Positions 1-7,369 of a stretch of DNA of 49,693 nucleotides are shown in pieces. Made by a program: the position numbers and the translations under genes. Positions within the stretch are counted from its first letter, which is position 1. Every line of letters begins with the position of its first letter. A model generated the notes under the pieces. That model did no database searches. It was not told the origin of the DNA and saw nothing but the letters and a program-made list of their open reading frames with translations. Source of the stretch: Actinomycetota bacterium. Its GTDB lineage: Bacteria; Actinomycetota; Actinomycetes; Nanopelagicales; Nanopelagicaceae. The stretch is from the NCBI GenBank assembly GCA_010030895.1, contig RHBS01000002.1, positions 1 to 49,693 on the forward strand, written 5' to 3'.

Positions 1-104
1 AATTTGCCACAGCAGCTGGCGCGATTGCTGCAACTAGAGCAGGTGCTGTTCCCTCACTGCCAACTAATAGTGAGATATTGTCAATGCTTGCATCGGTGCA
101 GTAA
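1..104 (+). CDS. PfkB-family sugar kinase, C-terminal end (partial)
   Basis: Only the last 33 codons are in the window, in the frame beginning at base 3 and ending in TAA at 102-104. The peptide contains FATAAGAIAATRAGAVPSLP, which matches the last helix and tail of ribokinase/PfkB kinases (an alanine-rich stretch, then a G-A-x-P-S-L-P segment). A sugar-mutarotase gene of the RbsD family starts 9 nt downstream, so a ribokinase-like role is reasonable. The substrate cannot be judged because the active-site part lies outside the window. Confidence 0.7.
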   Translation, partial: FATAAGAIAATRAGAVPSLPTNSEILSMLASVQ

Positions 105-113
105 GTTTTAGCC

Positions 114-503
114 ATGATTAAAGATGGAATTTTGCATCCACAACTTGCCTCACTACTTGCAAGATTTCGTCATGTAAATGCAATTGCAATTGTTGATGGC
201 CCATTTCCAACCTATCCAAATGTGGAAACAATTGAGCTTGCTATCAAAATGGGCTGGCCAACTATCCCTCAAGTCTTAGATGAGATTCTTCCCCACCTTC
301 AAATCACCTCTTTAGTTTTAGCAAATGAGTTTTCCGAAAAGGTAGATAAGCAAACTGTGGAAAATTACCTAAAACACCACCAAGGAATAGCCACTACAAA
401 AATCCCCCATTCTGAGTTCAAAATTCAGGTAGGTCAGTGCCTAGGGATAATTCACACGGGAGATCCGATTCCTTATAGCTCAGTAATCCTCAAATCAGGG
501 TGA
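114..503 (+). CDS. rbsD: RbsD/FucU-family sugar mutarotase (D-ribose pyranase type)
   Basis: Proteins of this family interconvert ring forms of ribose or fucose before phosphorylation or oxidation, in the cytoplasm. Family features visible: a G-x-L-H-P-x-L start, a putative catalytic His in FRHVNAIAIVDG, and a C-terminal HTGDPIPYSSVILKSG matching the R-T-G-x-x-x-P-Y-x-N segment of RbsD. At 129 aa it is close to the usual length (about 130-140). It lies 9 nt after a kinase tail and just upstream of a FrcB-type ABC importer, so uptake, anomer conversion and phosphorylation appear to be encoded together. Ribose versus fucose specificity cannot be settled by eye. Confidence 0.8.
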   Translation: MIKDGILHPQLASLLARFRHVNAIAIVDGPFPTYPNVETIELAIKMGWPTIPQVLDEILPHLQITSLVLANEFSEKVDKQTVENYLKHHQGIATTKIPHSEFKIQVGQCLGIIHTGDPIPYSSVILKSG

Positions 504-582
504 TTATAACTTTTTTGTAAGTTTTACCCTTTGCCCATTTACCCACTTCTCTCCCAGCCAGTTTTTAACTAGGCTCAGCCCA

Positions 583-600
583 GTTCGCCAAAATGCGAAC
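583..600. promoter_or_regulatory. 18-bp inverted repeat upstream of the binding-protein gene, operator candidate
   Basis: gttcgc-caaaat-gcgaac is a perfect dyad with 6-bp arms and a 6-bp centre, ending 6 nt before the strong ribosome-binding site aggagg (607-612). A TTAACT-like -35 lies about 18 nt before the central caaaat, so the dyad may straddle a -10 element, which would suit a repressor operator. No regulator gene is adjacent. The position is seen directly; operator function is inference. Confidence 0.45.
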
Positions 601-618
601 GCCTATAGGAGGAAATAA

Positions 619-1680
619 ATGAAATCAAAGTTCACACGTAAAGCGCTTGTAGCGCTTTTAGCTGTGTCAGCTTTAGTCCTTTCTGCATGTTCATCTGGTT
701 CAGATGATGCAGCTGGCGGCGATGTAAAGGTAACTCTGATCACTAAAGATCAGACAAACCCATTCTTCGTAGCAATGATTAAAGGTGCTAAAGATAAGGC
801 AGCTGAGCTAGGTGTTGATCTAACAGTTGGATCAGGTAAAGAAGAGGGTGACGATGCTGGACAAATCGCATTAATTGAAAACGCGATCTCAGCAAAGCAC
901 GCTGGAATTCTTATCACTCCAATGTCAGTAAACGTTAACTCAGCAATTACAAAGGCTCGCGAAGCTGGCCTATTTGTTATCGCACTTGATACACCAACAG
1001 ATCCTGCTGACATCGTTGACATCACATTCGCAACAGATAACTGCGAAGCTGGTGAGTTAATTGGTAAGTGGGCCGCTGCAAAACTTGGTGGCAAGAAGGC
1101 AGTTATTGCACTTCTAGATATTTTTGATGACCGTATGGTTTCAGTTGATTACTGCCGTGATAACGGTTTCCTAAAGGGAATGGGAATCGACGTGAAGGAT
1201 CCTAAGGTTATGGGTGACGAAGCTAAGACTGGTAAGTACTCAGGTGGCGACTACGTAATCGTAGGTAACAAAGCAACTGGTGCTAATGAGGATGGCGGAC
1301 GTACCGGACTTGAGCAACTACTTGCAAAGAACAAAGCAATCAACGTTGTTTACACAATCAATGAGCCAACCGCTGCTGGTGCATGTGCTGCTCTAAAGGC
1401 TGCTGGCACAAAGGCAATCGTGGTATCAGTTGATGGTGGTCGTGCAGGTATTGAGAATGTTAAGAGCGGTTGCATTGGAGCTACTTCACAGCAGTATCCA
1501 TTGCTAATGGCTGATCTTGGTGTTCAAGCTATCTACGACATCGTGAAGACAGGAAAGAAGCCAGAGGTATCTCCTGGTCTTGACTTCTTCAACACCGGTG
1601 TTACCTTGATTACCGATGACCCACAATCAGGCGTGGATTCAAAGGACACAGCTTATGGACTTGAGAAGGCTTGGGGTTAA
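619..1680 (+). CDS. frcB: ABC sugar-binding lipoprotein, FrcB/RbsB type
   Basis: Extracytoplasmic solute-binding protein (Peripla_BP_4 / RbsB fold) that delivers a sugar to the downstream permease and ATPase. It has a lipoprotein signal: basic start, hydrophobic run, and lipobox L-S-A-C with Cys24. The mature part begins VTLITKDQTNPFFVAMIKGA, typical of the first strand and helix of RbsB-like proteins. It is 353 aa, normal for the family. The order binding protein, 346-aa permease and single-domain 264-aa ATPase matches the FrcBCA fructose/ribose/mannose importer rather than two-domain RbsA systems. Start is clear: ATG with aggagg 6 nt upstream. The substrate is uncertain; neighbours (PfkB kinase, RbsD) point to ribose or fructose, but inositol is possible. 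Confidence 0.85.
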   Translation: MKSKFTRKALVALLAVSALVLSACSSGSDDAAGGDVKVTLITKDQTNPFFVAMIKGAKDKAAELGVDLTVGSGKEEGDDAGQIALIENAISAKHAGILITPMSVNVNSAITKAREAGLFVIALDTPTDPADIVDITFATDNCEAGELIGKWAAAKLGGKKAVIALLDIFDDRMVSVDYCRDNGFLKGMGIDVKDPKVMGDEAKTGKYSGGDYVIVGNKATGANEDGGRTGLEQLLAKNKAINVVYTINEPTAAGACAALKAAGTKAIVVSVDGGRAGIENVKSGCIGATSQQYPLLMADLGVQAIYDIVKTGKKPEVSPGLDFFNTGVTLITDDPQSGVDSKDTAYGLEKAWG

Positions 1681-1688
1681 TCTCTAAG

Positions 1689-1757
1689 ACTTTCGGAAAA
1701 ATCCGTAAGTAAAAATAAGAAATTAGCGGGGGCGGTTGCAAAAGCGGCCGTCCTCGC
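1689..1757 (+). terminator. Two consecutive stem-loops between binding-protein and permease genes
   Basis: First hairpin: actttcgga / tccgtaagt with loop aaaa (1689-1709), one mismatch. Second: agcgggggcggtt / ggccgtcctcgct with loop gcaaaag (1725-1757), paired throughout if G-U pairs are allowed. The second is followed by an AT-rich stretch but no clean U-run, so it is more likely a partial terminator or 3'-end stabiliser than a full stop. Such structures commonly keep binding-protein mRNA more abundant than permease mRNA. Confidence 0.6.
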
Positions 1758-1839
1758 TATCTTAATAAATATTGAAATTTTAAGTAGAGTTTTACCAAGT
1801 AAGAGTTAACTATTAGATCATCTGGTGAAAGGATATTTG

Positions 1840-2880
1840 ATGAGCCAAGTTGGTTCTCATGATGCTGCGGCCGAATTTATGGGGCGAGCTTCAAATGCAC
1901 AAAAGCTTCAAGCCCTGCTTCACCGATATCCATGGCTTAGTTCAGCTGCTGTTCTTTTAATAGCTTCAATTAGTTTTAGTTTTTTCAATGAAAACTTTCT
2001 TACCCCAGGAAATTTATCCCTAATATTGCAGCAGGTGGCGATAGTTGGAGCGGTAGCTGCGGGTCAAACTTTAATTATTCTAACTGCGGGAATTGATCTT
2101 TCCTGCGGTGCAATTGCGATTTTTTCATCAATGGTTATGGCAAAGACCTTTATGGGTGATCCATATGTTGAAGGTGATGGTTTACCAGTATTAGTGGCAT
2201 TTGTTATTGGTTTATTAGTGGGAACCTTTGCTGGTTGGTTTAATGGTTATTTAGTAACAAAATTTAAATTACCGCCATTTATTGTGACTTTAGGTACCTT
2301 AAATGTTTTTATTGCTTTAACACTTATCTATGCATCAGGAAGAACTGTCACTACCGAGGAGATGGATCCATTCTTATTACAACTTGGACACATCATAAAT
2401 ATTGGTGAGTTTAAAGTAACTCAAGGTGTAATCGTGATGCTACTTCTTTATATAATTTTAGCTTTTGCACTGCGATTTACAGGTTGGGGTAGACATGTCT
2501 ACGCCGTTGGCGATGATATTAATGCTGCTCGCCTAGCTGGTATTCAGGTTAATAGAGTGCTGCTTTCGGTATATATGGTTGCCGGATTGGTCTTTGCAAT
2601 TGCAGCTTGGATCGTAATTGGCCGGGTAACTGTTGCTAGCCCAAATACTCAACCTGATTTAAATCTGGACTCGATTACTGCAGTAGTAATTGGTGGTACC
2701 TCACTATTTGGTGGTCGAGGCACAATATTTGGTTCATTAATTGGCGCGATTATTGTTGGCGTTTTTCGTAATGGTTTAACACTTGCAGGCGTAGATTTGT
2801 ACTACCAGGTGTTAGCAGTTGGTTTATTAATTATCTTCGCAGTAACAATAGATCAGTGGATTAGAAAGGCACGTACATGA
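1840..2880 (+). CDS. frcC: ABC sugar permease, FrcC/RbsC type
   Basis: Integral inner-membrane permease of the BPD_transp_2 family, about 346 aa with 8-10 hydrophobic segments. Family marks include GQTLIILTAGIDLSCGAIA early on, and the EAA-like cytoplasmic region GDDINAARLAGIQVNRVLLS. I start it at ATG 1840 rather than the tracked GTG at 1825, because aaagga lies 6 nt before 1840. It overlaps frcA by the 4-nt ATGA, so the two are translationally coupled. It forms the channel for the FrcB-like protein upstream. Confidence 0.88.
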   Translation: MSQVGSHDAAAEFMGRASNAQKLQALLHRYPWLSSAAVLLIASISFSFFNENFLTPGNLSLILQQVAIVGAVAAGQTLIILTAGIDLSCGAIAIFSSMVMAKTFMGDPYVEGDGLPVLVAFVIGLLVGTFAGWFNGYLVTKFKLPPFIVTLGTLNVFIALTLIYASGRTVTTEEMDPFLLQLGHIINIGEFKVTQGVIVMLLLYIILAFALRFTGWGRHVYAVGDDINAARLAGIQVNRVLLSVYMVAGLVFAIAAWIVIGRVTVASPNTQPDLNLDSITAVVIGGTSLFGGRGTIFGSLIGAIIVGVFRNGLTLAGVDLYYQVLAVGLLIIFAVTIDQWIRKART

Positions 2881-3671
2881 GTAAATCAGCGGTACTAACT
2901 GCCAGTAATGTAGTTAAAACTTATGGTCGTGTAGTTGCCCTAGATGGTGCCGATCTAGAGTTATTTCCAGGAGAGGTATTAGCTGTTATCGGTGATAATG
3001 GTGCTGGAAAATCAACATTGATCAAATGTCTATCAGGAGCTGAGGTTCCAGATAATGGCAGTATTGAAATTGATGGTTCAGTTGTTACCTTTAGAAAACC
3101 ACAGGATGGTCGAGATGCAGGAATTGAAACTGTGTACCAAACTTTGGCTGTTGCACCGGCATTAGATATCGCATCTAATCTTTATTTAGGTCGTGAGATT
3201 AGAAAAAAGGGTCCAGCTGGTTCTATTTTGCGCATGCTAGATAGCTCAGGAATGAAGCGAAAAGCTAAGGATCATATTGCAGCTTTAGGAATTGGAACTA
3301 TTCAAAATATGAGCCAAGCGGTTGAAACCCTATCTGGTGGTCAACGCCAAGCAGTAGCAGTCGCAAGAGCTGCAGCCTTTGGTCAGAAAGTAATTATTTT
3401 GGATGAGCCAACTGCCGCGCTTGGAGTACGTGAATCAAATCAAGTTTTAAAGTTGATTGAATCACTTCGCGAACGTGGTATGCCAGTAATTTTGATCTCA
3501 CACAATATGCCACAGGTATTTGAAGTAGCAGACCGCATTCAAGTAATGCGCTTAGGCAAAAGAGCTGCAGTAGTCACACCAAAAACTCATGATATGAAGG
3601 ATGCAGTTGCAATCATGACTGGGGCTATGAAGGTTGATGCTAAGGATCAGACACTTAAGCCAGTTCGGTGA
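2877..3671 (+). CDS. frcA: ABC transporter ATPase, FrcA type (single nucleotide-binding domain)
   Basis: Cytoplasmic ATPase energising the FrcC permease. Walker A GDNGAGKST (about residues 40-48), Q-loop VYQTLAV, signature LSGGQRQ, Walker B VIILDEPTAALG and the H-switch ISHN are all present. At 264 aa it has one ATPase domain, unlike RbsA/XylG, which carry two and are near 500 aa; this is the FrcA pattern. It overlaps frcC by 4 nt at its start, and the next gene's GTG overlaps its stop (GTGA). Confidence 0.9.
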   Translation: MSKSAVLTASNVVKTYGRVVALDGADLELFPGEVLAVIGDNGAGKSTLIKCLSGAEVPDNGSIEIDGSVVTFRKPQDGRDAGIETVYQTLAVAPALDIASNLYLGREIRKKGPAGSILRMLDSSGMKRKAKDHIAALGIGTIQNMSQAVETLSGGQRQAVAVARAAAFGQKVIILDEPTAALGVRESNQVLKLIESLRERGMPVILISHNMPQVFEVADRIQVMRLGKRAAVVTPKTHDMKDAVAIMTGAMKVDAKDQTLKPVR

Positions 3672-5152
3672 TATTAGAAGCCTCAGTTGCAATTGTTGGC
3701 TCCGGAATGGGTGGTGCCACCACTGCATATGGCCTGGCTGAAGCTGGTATTGATTGCTTAGTTATTGAACGTGGCGACTTTGTTAAAAAAGAGGATGCAA
3801 ACTGGTCTGCTCGGGAGATTTTTGTTAACCAAAAATACAAGCCAGATGAAAAATGGTTAGATGAAAAAGGTAAAGAGTTCACTCCCGGTGTTCACTACAT
3901 AGTAGGTGGCAATACCAAAGTTTATGGCTCCTCACTTCCTAGATTTAGAGAGAGTGATTTTTTAGAGGTAAAACATAAAGAGGGAATCTCGCCAGCTTGG
4001 CCATTTACCTATCAAGATATTGAGCCTTACTACTGCAGTGCTGAGGAGTTATATAAAGTCCATGGTGCAACTGGTGAGGATCCAACTGAGCCACCTCGCA
4101 GTAAACCATTTCCCTACCCAGCTCTAGCTCATGAAAGATATATTTCAAAGCTTGCCGAAAAATTAAAAGCTGCTGGAGTTAGGCCACATGCCAATGCCAT
4201 GGGAGTTGATTTAAAAATTGATGGCAAGTGCATTAGGTGTGGCACCTGCGATGGCTTTGTCTGTAAGTTGGATGCAAAAAGTGATAGTCAAAGCTGCGCA
4301 CTAGAGCCAGCTATGCGTACTGGAAAAGTTAGATTAGAAACTAATTTAAAGATAACCCAAGTTATTGTGAAAAATGGCAGGGTTGATCACCTGTTGGGAG
4401 TTAAAAACGGTCAAGAGGTGAAGGTAGTTGCGAAAAAGTATGTATTAAGTTTAGGAGCAGTAAATACCGCCGCCCTACTTTTAAAGTCCGGGTCAATTGC
4501 CAACTCATCTGGTTTAGTAGGGAAAAATTTTATGATGCATAACAACGCTCATATTGCTGCATTTGATATTAGAAGTAAGAATGATGTGGTCTTTCAAAAG
4601 ACTTTGTCTTTTTCAGATTGGTACTTTGATGGCGGCTCAGGCTATCCATTAGGGGCAGTGCAGCTTATTGGAAAAGTCCAAGCTATCATGATGAAAACAT
4701 ATGCAACAAAAGTTCCACTTGGAATACTTAAATTTATTGCCGATAGATCAGTTGAATTTGTAGTTATGAATGAAGATTTACCAACTCTTTCAAATCGTGT
4801 AGAGATTTCAAAAAATGGCATGATTCAAATTTATCGCAAGGCAGTCAACACCTCTGCTCATAAAGAATTAATGCGGAAAACTAAAAAAGTCTTGAGGAAA
4901 TCAGGTTTTCAAGCAATTTTTGTACAGCCATTTGATATTTCGATGAACTCTCACCAATGTGGAACTACAGTTGCAGGTAGTGACCCAAAAAACAGTGTGG
5001 TCGATCAATACTGTAAAACTCATGACCTAGATAATCTCTACCTAATTGATGGTGGTTTTTTTCCATCCTCAGCTGCCATGAATCCAGCGCTGACTATTGC
5101 CGCTCAGGCATTAAGAGTTGTTGATAAATCTGATTTAAAACTTGTTAATTAG
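3668..5152 (+). CDS. GMC-family FAD-dependent dehydrogenase
   Basis: Flavoprotein of the glucose-methanol-choline family, 494 aa. The N-terminus has the dinucleotide motif VGSGMGGATTAYGLAEAG followed by an acidic ERG. The C-terminus has SMNSHQCGT with the presumed catalytic His, and AAMNPALTIAAQALR with the second catalytic residue (Asn). A central cysteine cluster CIRCGTCDGFVC resembles the Cys-rich patch in sugar 3-dehydrogenase-type GMC enzymes. No signal peptide is visible. The GTG start overlaps the frcA stop, so it belongs to the importer operon and probably oxidises the imported sugar or polyol. Exact substrate and electron acceptor are unknown; no cytochrome or gamma subunit is next to it. 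Confidence 0.8.
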   Translation: MILEASVAIVGSGMGGATTAYGLAEAGIDCLVIERGDFVKKEDANWSAREIFVNQKYKPDEKWLDEKGKEFTPGVHYIVGGNTKVYGSSLPRFRESDFLEVKHKEGISPAWPFTYQDIEPYYCSAEELYKVHGATGEDPTEPPRSKPFPYPALAHERYISKLAEKLKAAGVRPHANAMGVDLKIDGKCIRCGTCDGFVCKLDAKSDSQSCALEPAMRTGKVRLETNLKITQVIVKNGRVDHLLGVKNGQEVKVVAKKYVLSLGAVNTAALLLKSGSIANSSGLVGKNFMMHNNAHIAAFDIRSKNDVVFQKTLSFSDWYFDGGSGYPLGAVQLIGKVQAIMMKTYATKVPLGILKFIADRSVEFVVMNEDLPTLSNRVEISKNGMIQIYRKAVNTSAHKELMRKTKKVLRKSGFQAIFVQPFDISMNSHQCGTTVAGSDPKNSVVDQYCKTHDLDNLYLIDGGFFPSSAAMNPALTIAAQALRVVDKSDLKLVN

Positions 5153-5158
5153 TTTTTT

Positions 5159-5488
5159 CTAGTCAACATGAAAATTCTCATGAATAACATGCCACCACTC
5201 ACCAACTTTTGCCTGCGGAACCTGCCATTGCATCTGATCTGTTATCTGCCACCAACGCTTCATTTCAGGCTCAGCAGCTAACTTAGCCATATCAGCCTCG
5301 TAATCATCGCCGGTATATTCAAGATAGGCAAAAAGTAAGTTCTCGTATCTAAAAATTGAGTAATTAGAGATGTTAGCTTGCTTGATAATTTTTATAATGC
5401 TTGGCCAAGCTTGAGCATGTAATCGCTCGTACTCCTCTATTTCTTCTGGCTTAATACCAATTACCTGCCCAATTCGCTTTATTGGCAT
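5159..5488 (-). CDS. rhaM: L-rhamnose mutarotase family protein
   Basis: Small dimeric ferredoxin-like alpha/beta barrel protein (RhaM/DUF718), 109 aa, which interconverts L-rhamnose anomers. Seen: the G-x-V-x-x-I-x-P-E start, the HAQAWPSIIKIIKQANISNY segment carrying the family His and Trp, the FAYLEYTGDDYEADMAKLA stretch, and the MKRWWQITDQMQ region with paired Trp. It starts 8 nt after the AroE-like gene with aggggtataaATG as ribosome-binding site. No rhamnose isomerase or rhamnulokinase is present, so it may serve an oxidative route. Confidence 0.85.
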   Translation of the reverse strand: MPIKRIGQVIGIKPEEIEEYERLHAQAWPSIIKIIKQANISNYSIFRYENLLFAYLEYTGDDYEADMAKLAAEPEMKRWWQITDQMQWQVPQAKVGEWWHVIHENFHVD

Positions 5489-5496
5489 TTATACCC

Positions 5497-6348
5497 CTAT
5501 AGTTTTAAAACACGCTTTAACTCTGCGTGCATGATGGCTGGATCTACTTCAAAATTTGTCCAGTACTTAACACCAATTACCGCTTGGTTTACTACCATTC
5601 CTAAACCATCAATTGTTCGAGCTCCTAATTTAGCTGCACTTTTTAATAAGTTTGTTTGTGGAGGATTTACGATTACGTCCGCAACAATCATATTTTTATT
5701 AAGGCTACCTAGATCAATATCTAAATCATAATTTCCACTATCTGCCATGCCGACTGAGGTGGCATTAATTACAACATTTATAGAATCTGGAATTTTAAAG
5801 CCTGGTGACCAAGGTACATAATGCGCAGACACACCAAGTTTATTCACTAATAACTTTGCCAATTCTTCACCACGAGTTGCATCTCGATTTATTATCGTAA
5901 AATCCTTTGCACCATCTAGCGCTAACTCAACTGCTATGGCACGAGCAGCCCCTCCTGCACCCAAAATGGCAATTTTTTTCCCACTGACAGCATCAACTTT
6001 TTTAAATGCCTGCAAGAATCCTTTACCATCTGTATTTTCACCAATTAATTTTCCATCGCGATTAACTACACAATTTACCGCTCCCATTATTTCAGCAGAC
6101 TCTCCTAAGCCATCTAAATGCTGTATTACCGAAACCTTGTGCGGAATAGAGAGATTAAAACCAGCCCAGTTCATTGCTCTCGCTCCTAAAATTGCATTAC
6201 TTAGATCTTTCGGTAGTACTTCACAATTTATATAACGAAAATTTAATTTATGATGTTTATAAGCAGCTTCAACCATTGCAACGGTGGGATTGCCTGCTGA
6301 TGGTGTAGAAAAACTTCCAGTTAATTCGCTCAAAAAGGTTTCACTCAT
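5497..6348 (-). CDS. Shikimate/quinate dehydrogenase-like protein (AroE paralogue)
   Basis: NAD(P)-dependent AroE-fold enzyme, 283 aa. The catalytic Lys is in NLSIPHK, the paired Asp in ENTDGKGF, and the Rossmann loop is GAGGAARA. The substrate-binding N-terminus differs from biosynthetic AroE: the usual S-x-S-x-S-x-x-x-H-N region is replaced by GSFSTPSAGNPTVAMVEAAY, a form I associate with AroE paralogues in catabolic clusters. It is paired with the rhamnose mutarotase and lies back to back with iolG. It therefore more likely acts on a cyclic polyol or sugar-acid derivative than in aromatic biosynthesis; biosynthetic shikimate dehydrogenase cannot be excluded. Confidence 0.75.
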   Translation of the reverse strand: MSETFLSELTGSFSTPSAGNPTVAMVEAAYKHHKLNFRYINCEVLPKDLSNAILGARAMNWAGFNLSIPHKVSVIQHLDGLGESAEIMGAVNCVVNRDGKLIGENTDGKGFLQAFKKVDAVSGKKIAILGAGGAARAIAVELALDGAKDFTIINRDATRGEELAKLLVNKLGVSAHYVPWSPGFKIPDSINVVINATSVGMADSGNYDLDIDLGSLNKNMIVADVIVNPPQTNLLKSAAKLGARTIDGLGMVVNQAVIGVKYWTNFEVDPAIMHAELKRVLKL

Positions 6349-6373
6349 AGATTTACCTTACTAGAATACCCAG
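6349..6373. promoter_or_regulatory. 25-bp divergent promoter with two adjacent -10 boxes, both leaderless
   Basis: On the minus strand, TAAGGT (6355-6360) is 6 nt from the ATG of the AroE-like gene. On the plus strand, TAGAAT (6362-6367) is 6 nt from the GTG of iolG. The two boxes are separated by one base. No ribosome-binding site precedes either start. The -35 regions must lie inside the opposite gene (plus-strand candidate TTCACT at 6340-6345). Confidence 0.6.
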
Positions 6374-7369
6374 GTGATTAAAAGTGCTAAAGATATTGGT
6401 ATTGGCATAATCGGTGTTGGCATAATGGGCAAAGGTCATGCACTTTATCTTTCAGATTATGTTAAAGGTGCAAAGGTAGTTGCAATTTATGATACAAATT
6501 TAACTACCGCAGCTAATGTTGCTAAGGAAGTATTTAAAAAGACCAAAGTTCTGCCAAAGGTTTATCAAGATATCGATCAATTACTCGGCGATAAAAGTGT
6601 CAATTCGGTAATTATTGCCTCTCCTGATCATCTGCATGCAAAACATCTAACTCAATCTGTATTAGCTGGTAAGAATGTTTTGTGTGAAAAGCCACTCGCA
6701 TCAACTGTGAAGGAAGCTAAGAAAGTCGCAAAAATAGTAAGAGAATCTAAATCCATAGTTGGTGTGGGATTTATGCGCAGATTTGATAAAGCTTATTTAG
6801 ATTTAAAAAAGGAAATAAACACTGGAAAGTATGGGCAGGTCTTACAGATTAGATGTACATCAAGAAATGTAAGTTCACCCAATGCCACTACTTCAATGCT
6901 TTTGACAAATGTTGCCGTGCATGAGATTGATATTATTAGATGGCTTCTAGGAGAAGATATTGTTTCCGTCAAAGTCAATTATGCAAAGGTAACTAAAAAA
7001 GCTAATCCAAACCTTTCAGATCCAATTTCTGTTATTTGTAAGAGTGAATCGGGAGTTTTAATTACCATTGATATATTTGCAAATAGTACTTATGGGTATG
7101 AGGTTGGAATGGAAGTTTTGACGGAAAATGGATCATTAGTTATTGAAAACTTAGGTAGCTTAAATATTGCTAAGAACTTTAAACTTCCAGGCAGAAAACC
7201 TGGAACTTTACATAAGGACTGGATGGGAAGATTCAAACCGGCATATATTGCTGAACTTAAGGCATTTATTAACTCACTACAAAAACGAAAATTGGATTCA
7301 AACTTTGCAACTGCTGAAGATGGCTTGGCGGCTAGTATTGCCTGTGGTCTTGGAGTTAAATCTCTTTAG
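6374..7369 (+). CDS. iolG: Inositol 2-dehydrogenase (Gfo/Idh/MocA family)
   Basis: Oxidises myo-inositol to scyllo-inosose with NAD+, the first step of inositol breakdown. The Rossmann motif GIIGVGIMGKGHA is at the N-terminus, the catalytic Lys is in CEKPLA, and the H-x-x-D pair is in VAVHEIDIIRWLLGEDI. The GFMRRFDKAYLDLKKEI and NVAVHEIDIIRW segments are typical of IolG rather than generic Gfo/Idh proteins. It is 331 aa, normal length. The GTG start is 6 nt after a TAGAAT box with no Shine-Dalgarno, so a leaderless transcript is likely. It is separated from the other iol genes by iolD on the opposite strand. Confidence 0.85.
   Translation: MIKSAKDIGIGIIGVGIMGKGHALYLSDYVKGAKVVAIYDTNLTTAANVAKEVFKKTKVLPKVYQDIDQLLGDKSVNSVIIASPDHLHAKHLTQSVLAGKNVLCEKPLASTVKEAKKVAKIVRESKSIVGVGFMRRFDKAYLDLKKEINTGKYGQVLQIRCTSRNVSSPNATTSMLLTNVAVHEIDIIRWLLGEDIVSVKVNYAKVTKKANPNLSDPISVICKSESGVLITIDIFANSTYGYEVGMEVLTENGSLVIENLGSLNIAKNFKLPGRKPGTLHKDWMGRFKPAYIAELKAFINSLQKRKLDSNFATAEDGLAASIACGLGVKSL

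Noticed and set aside
1825-1839. GTG start of the FrcC-type permease
   Set aside because: ATG 1840 has aaagga at correct spacing; the GTG overlaps that site.
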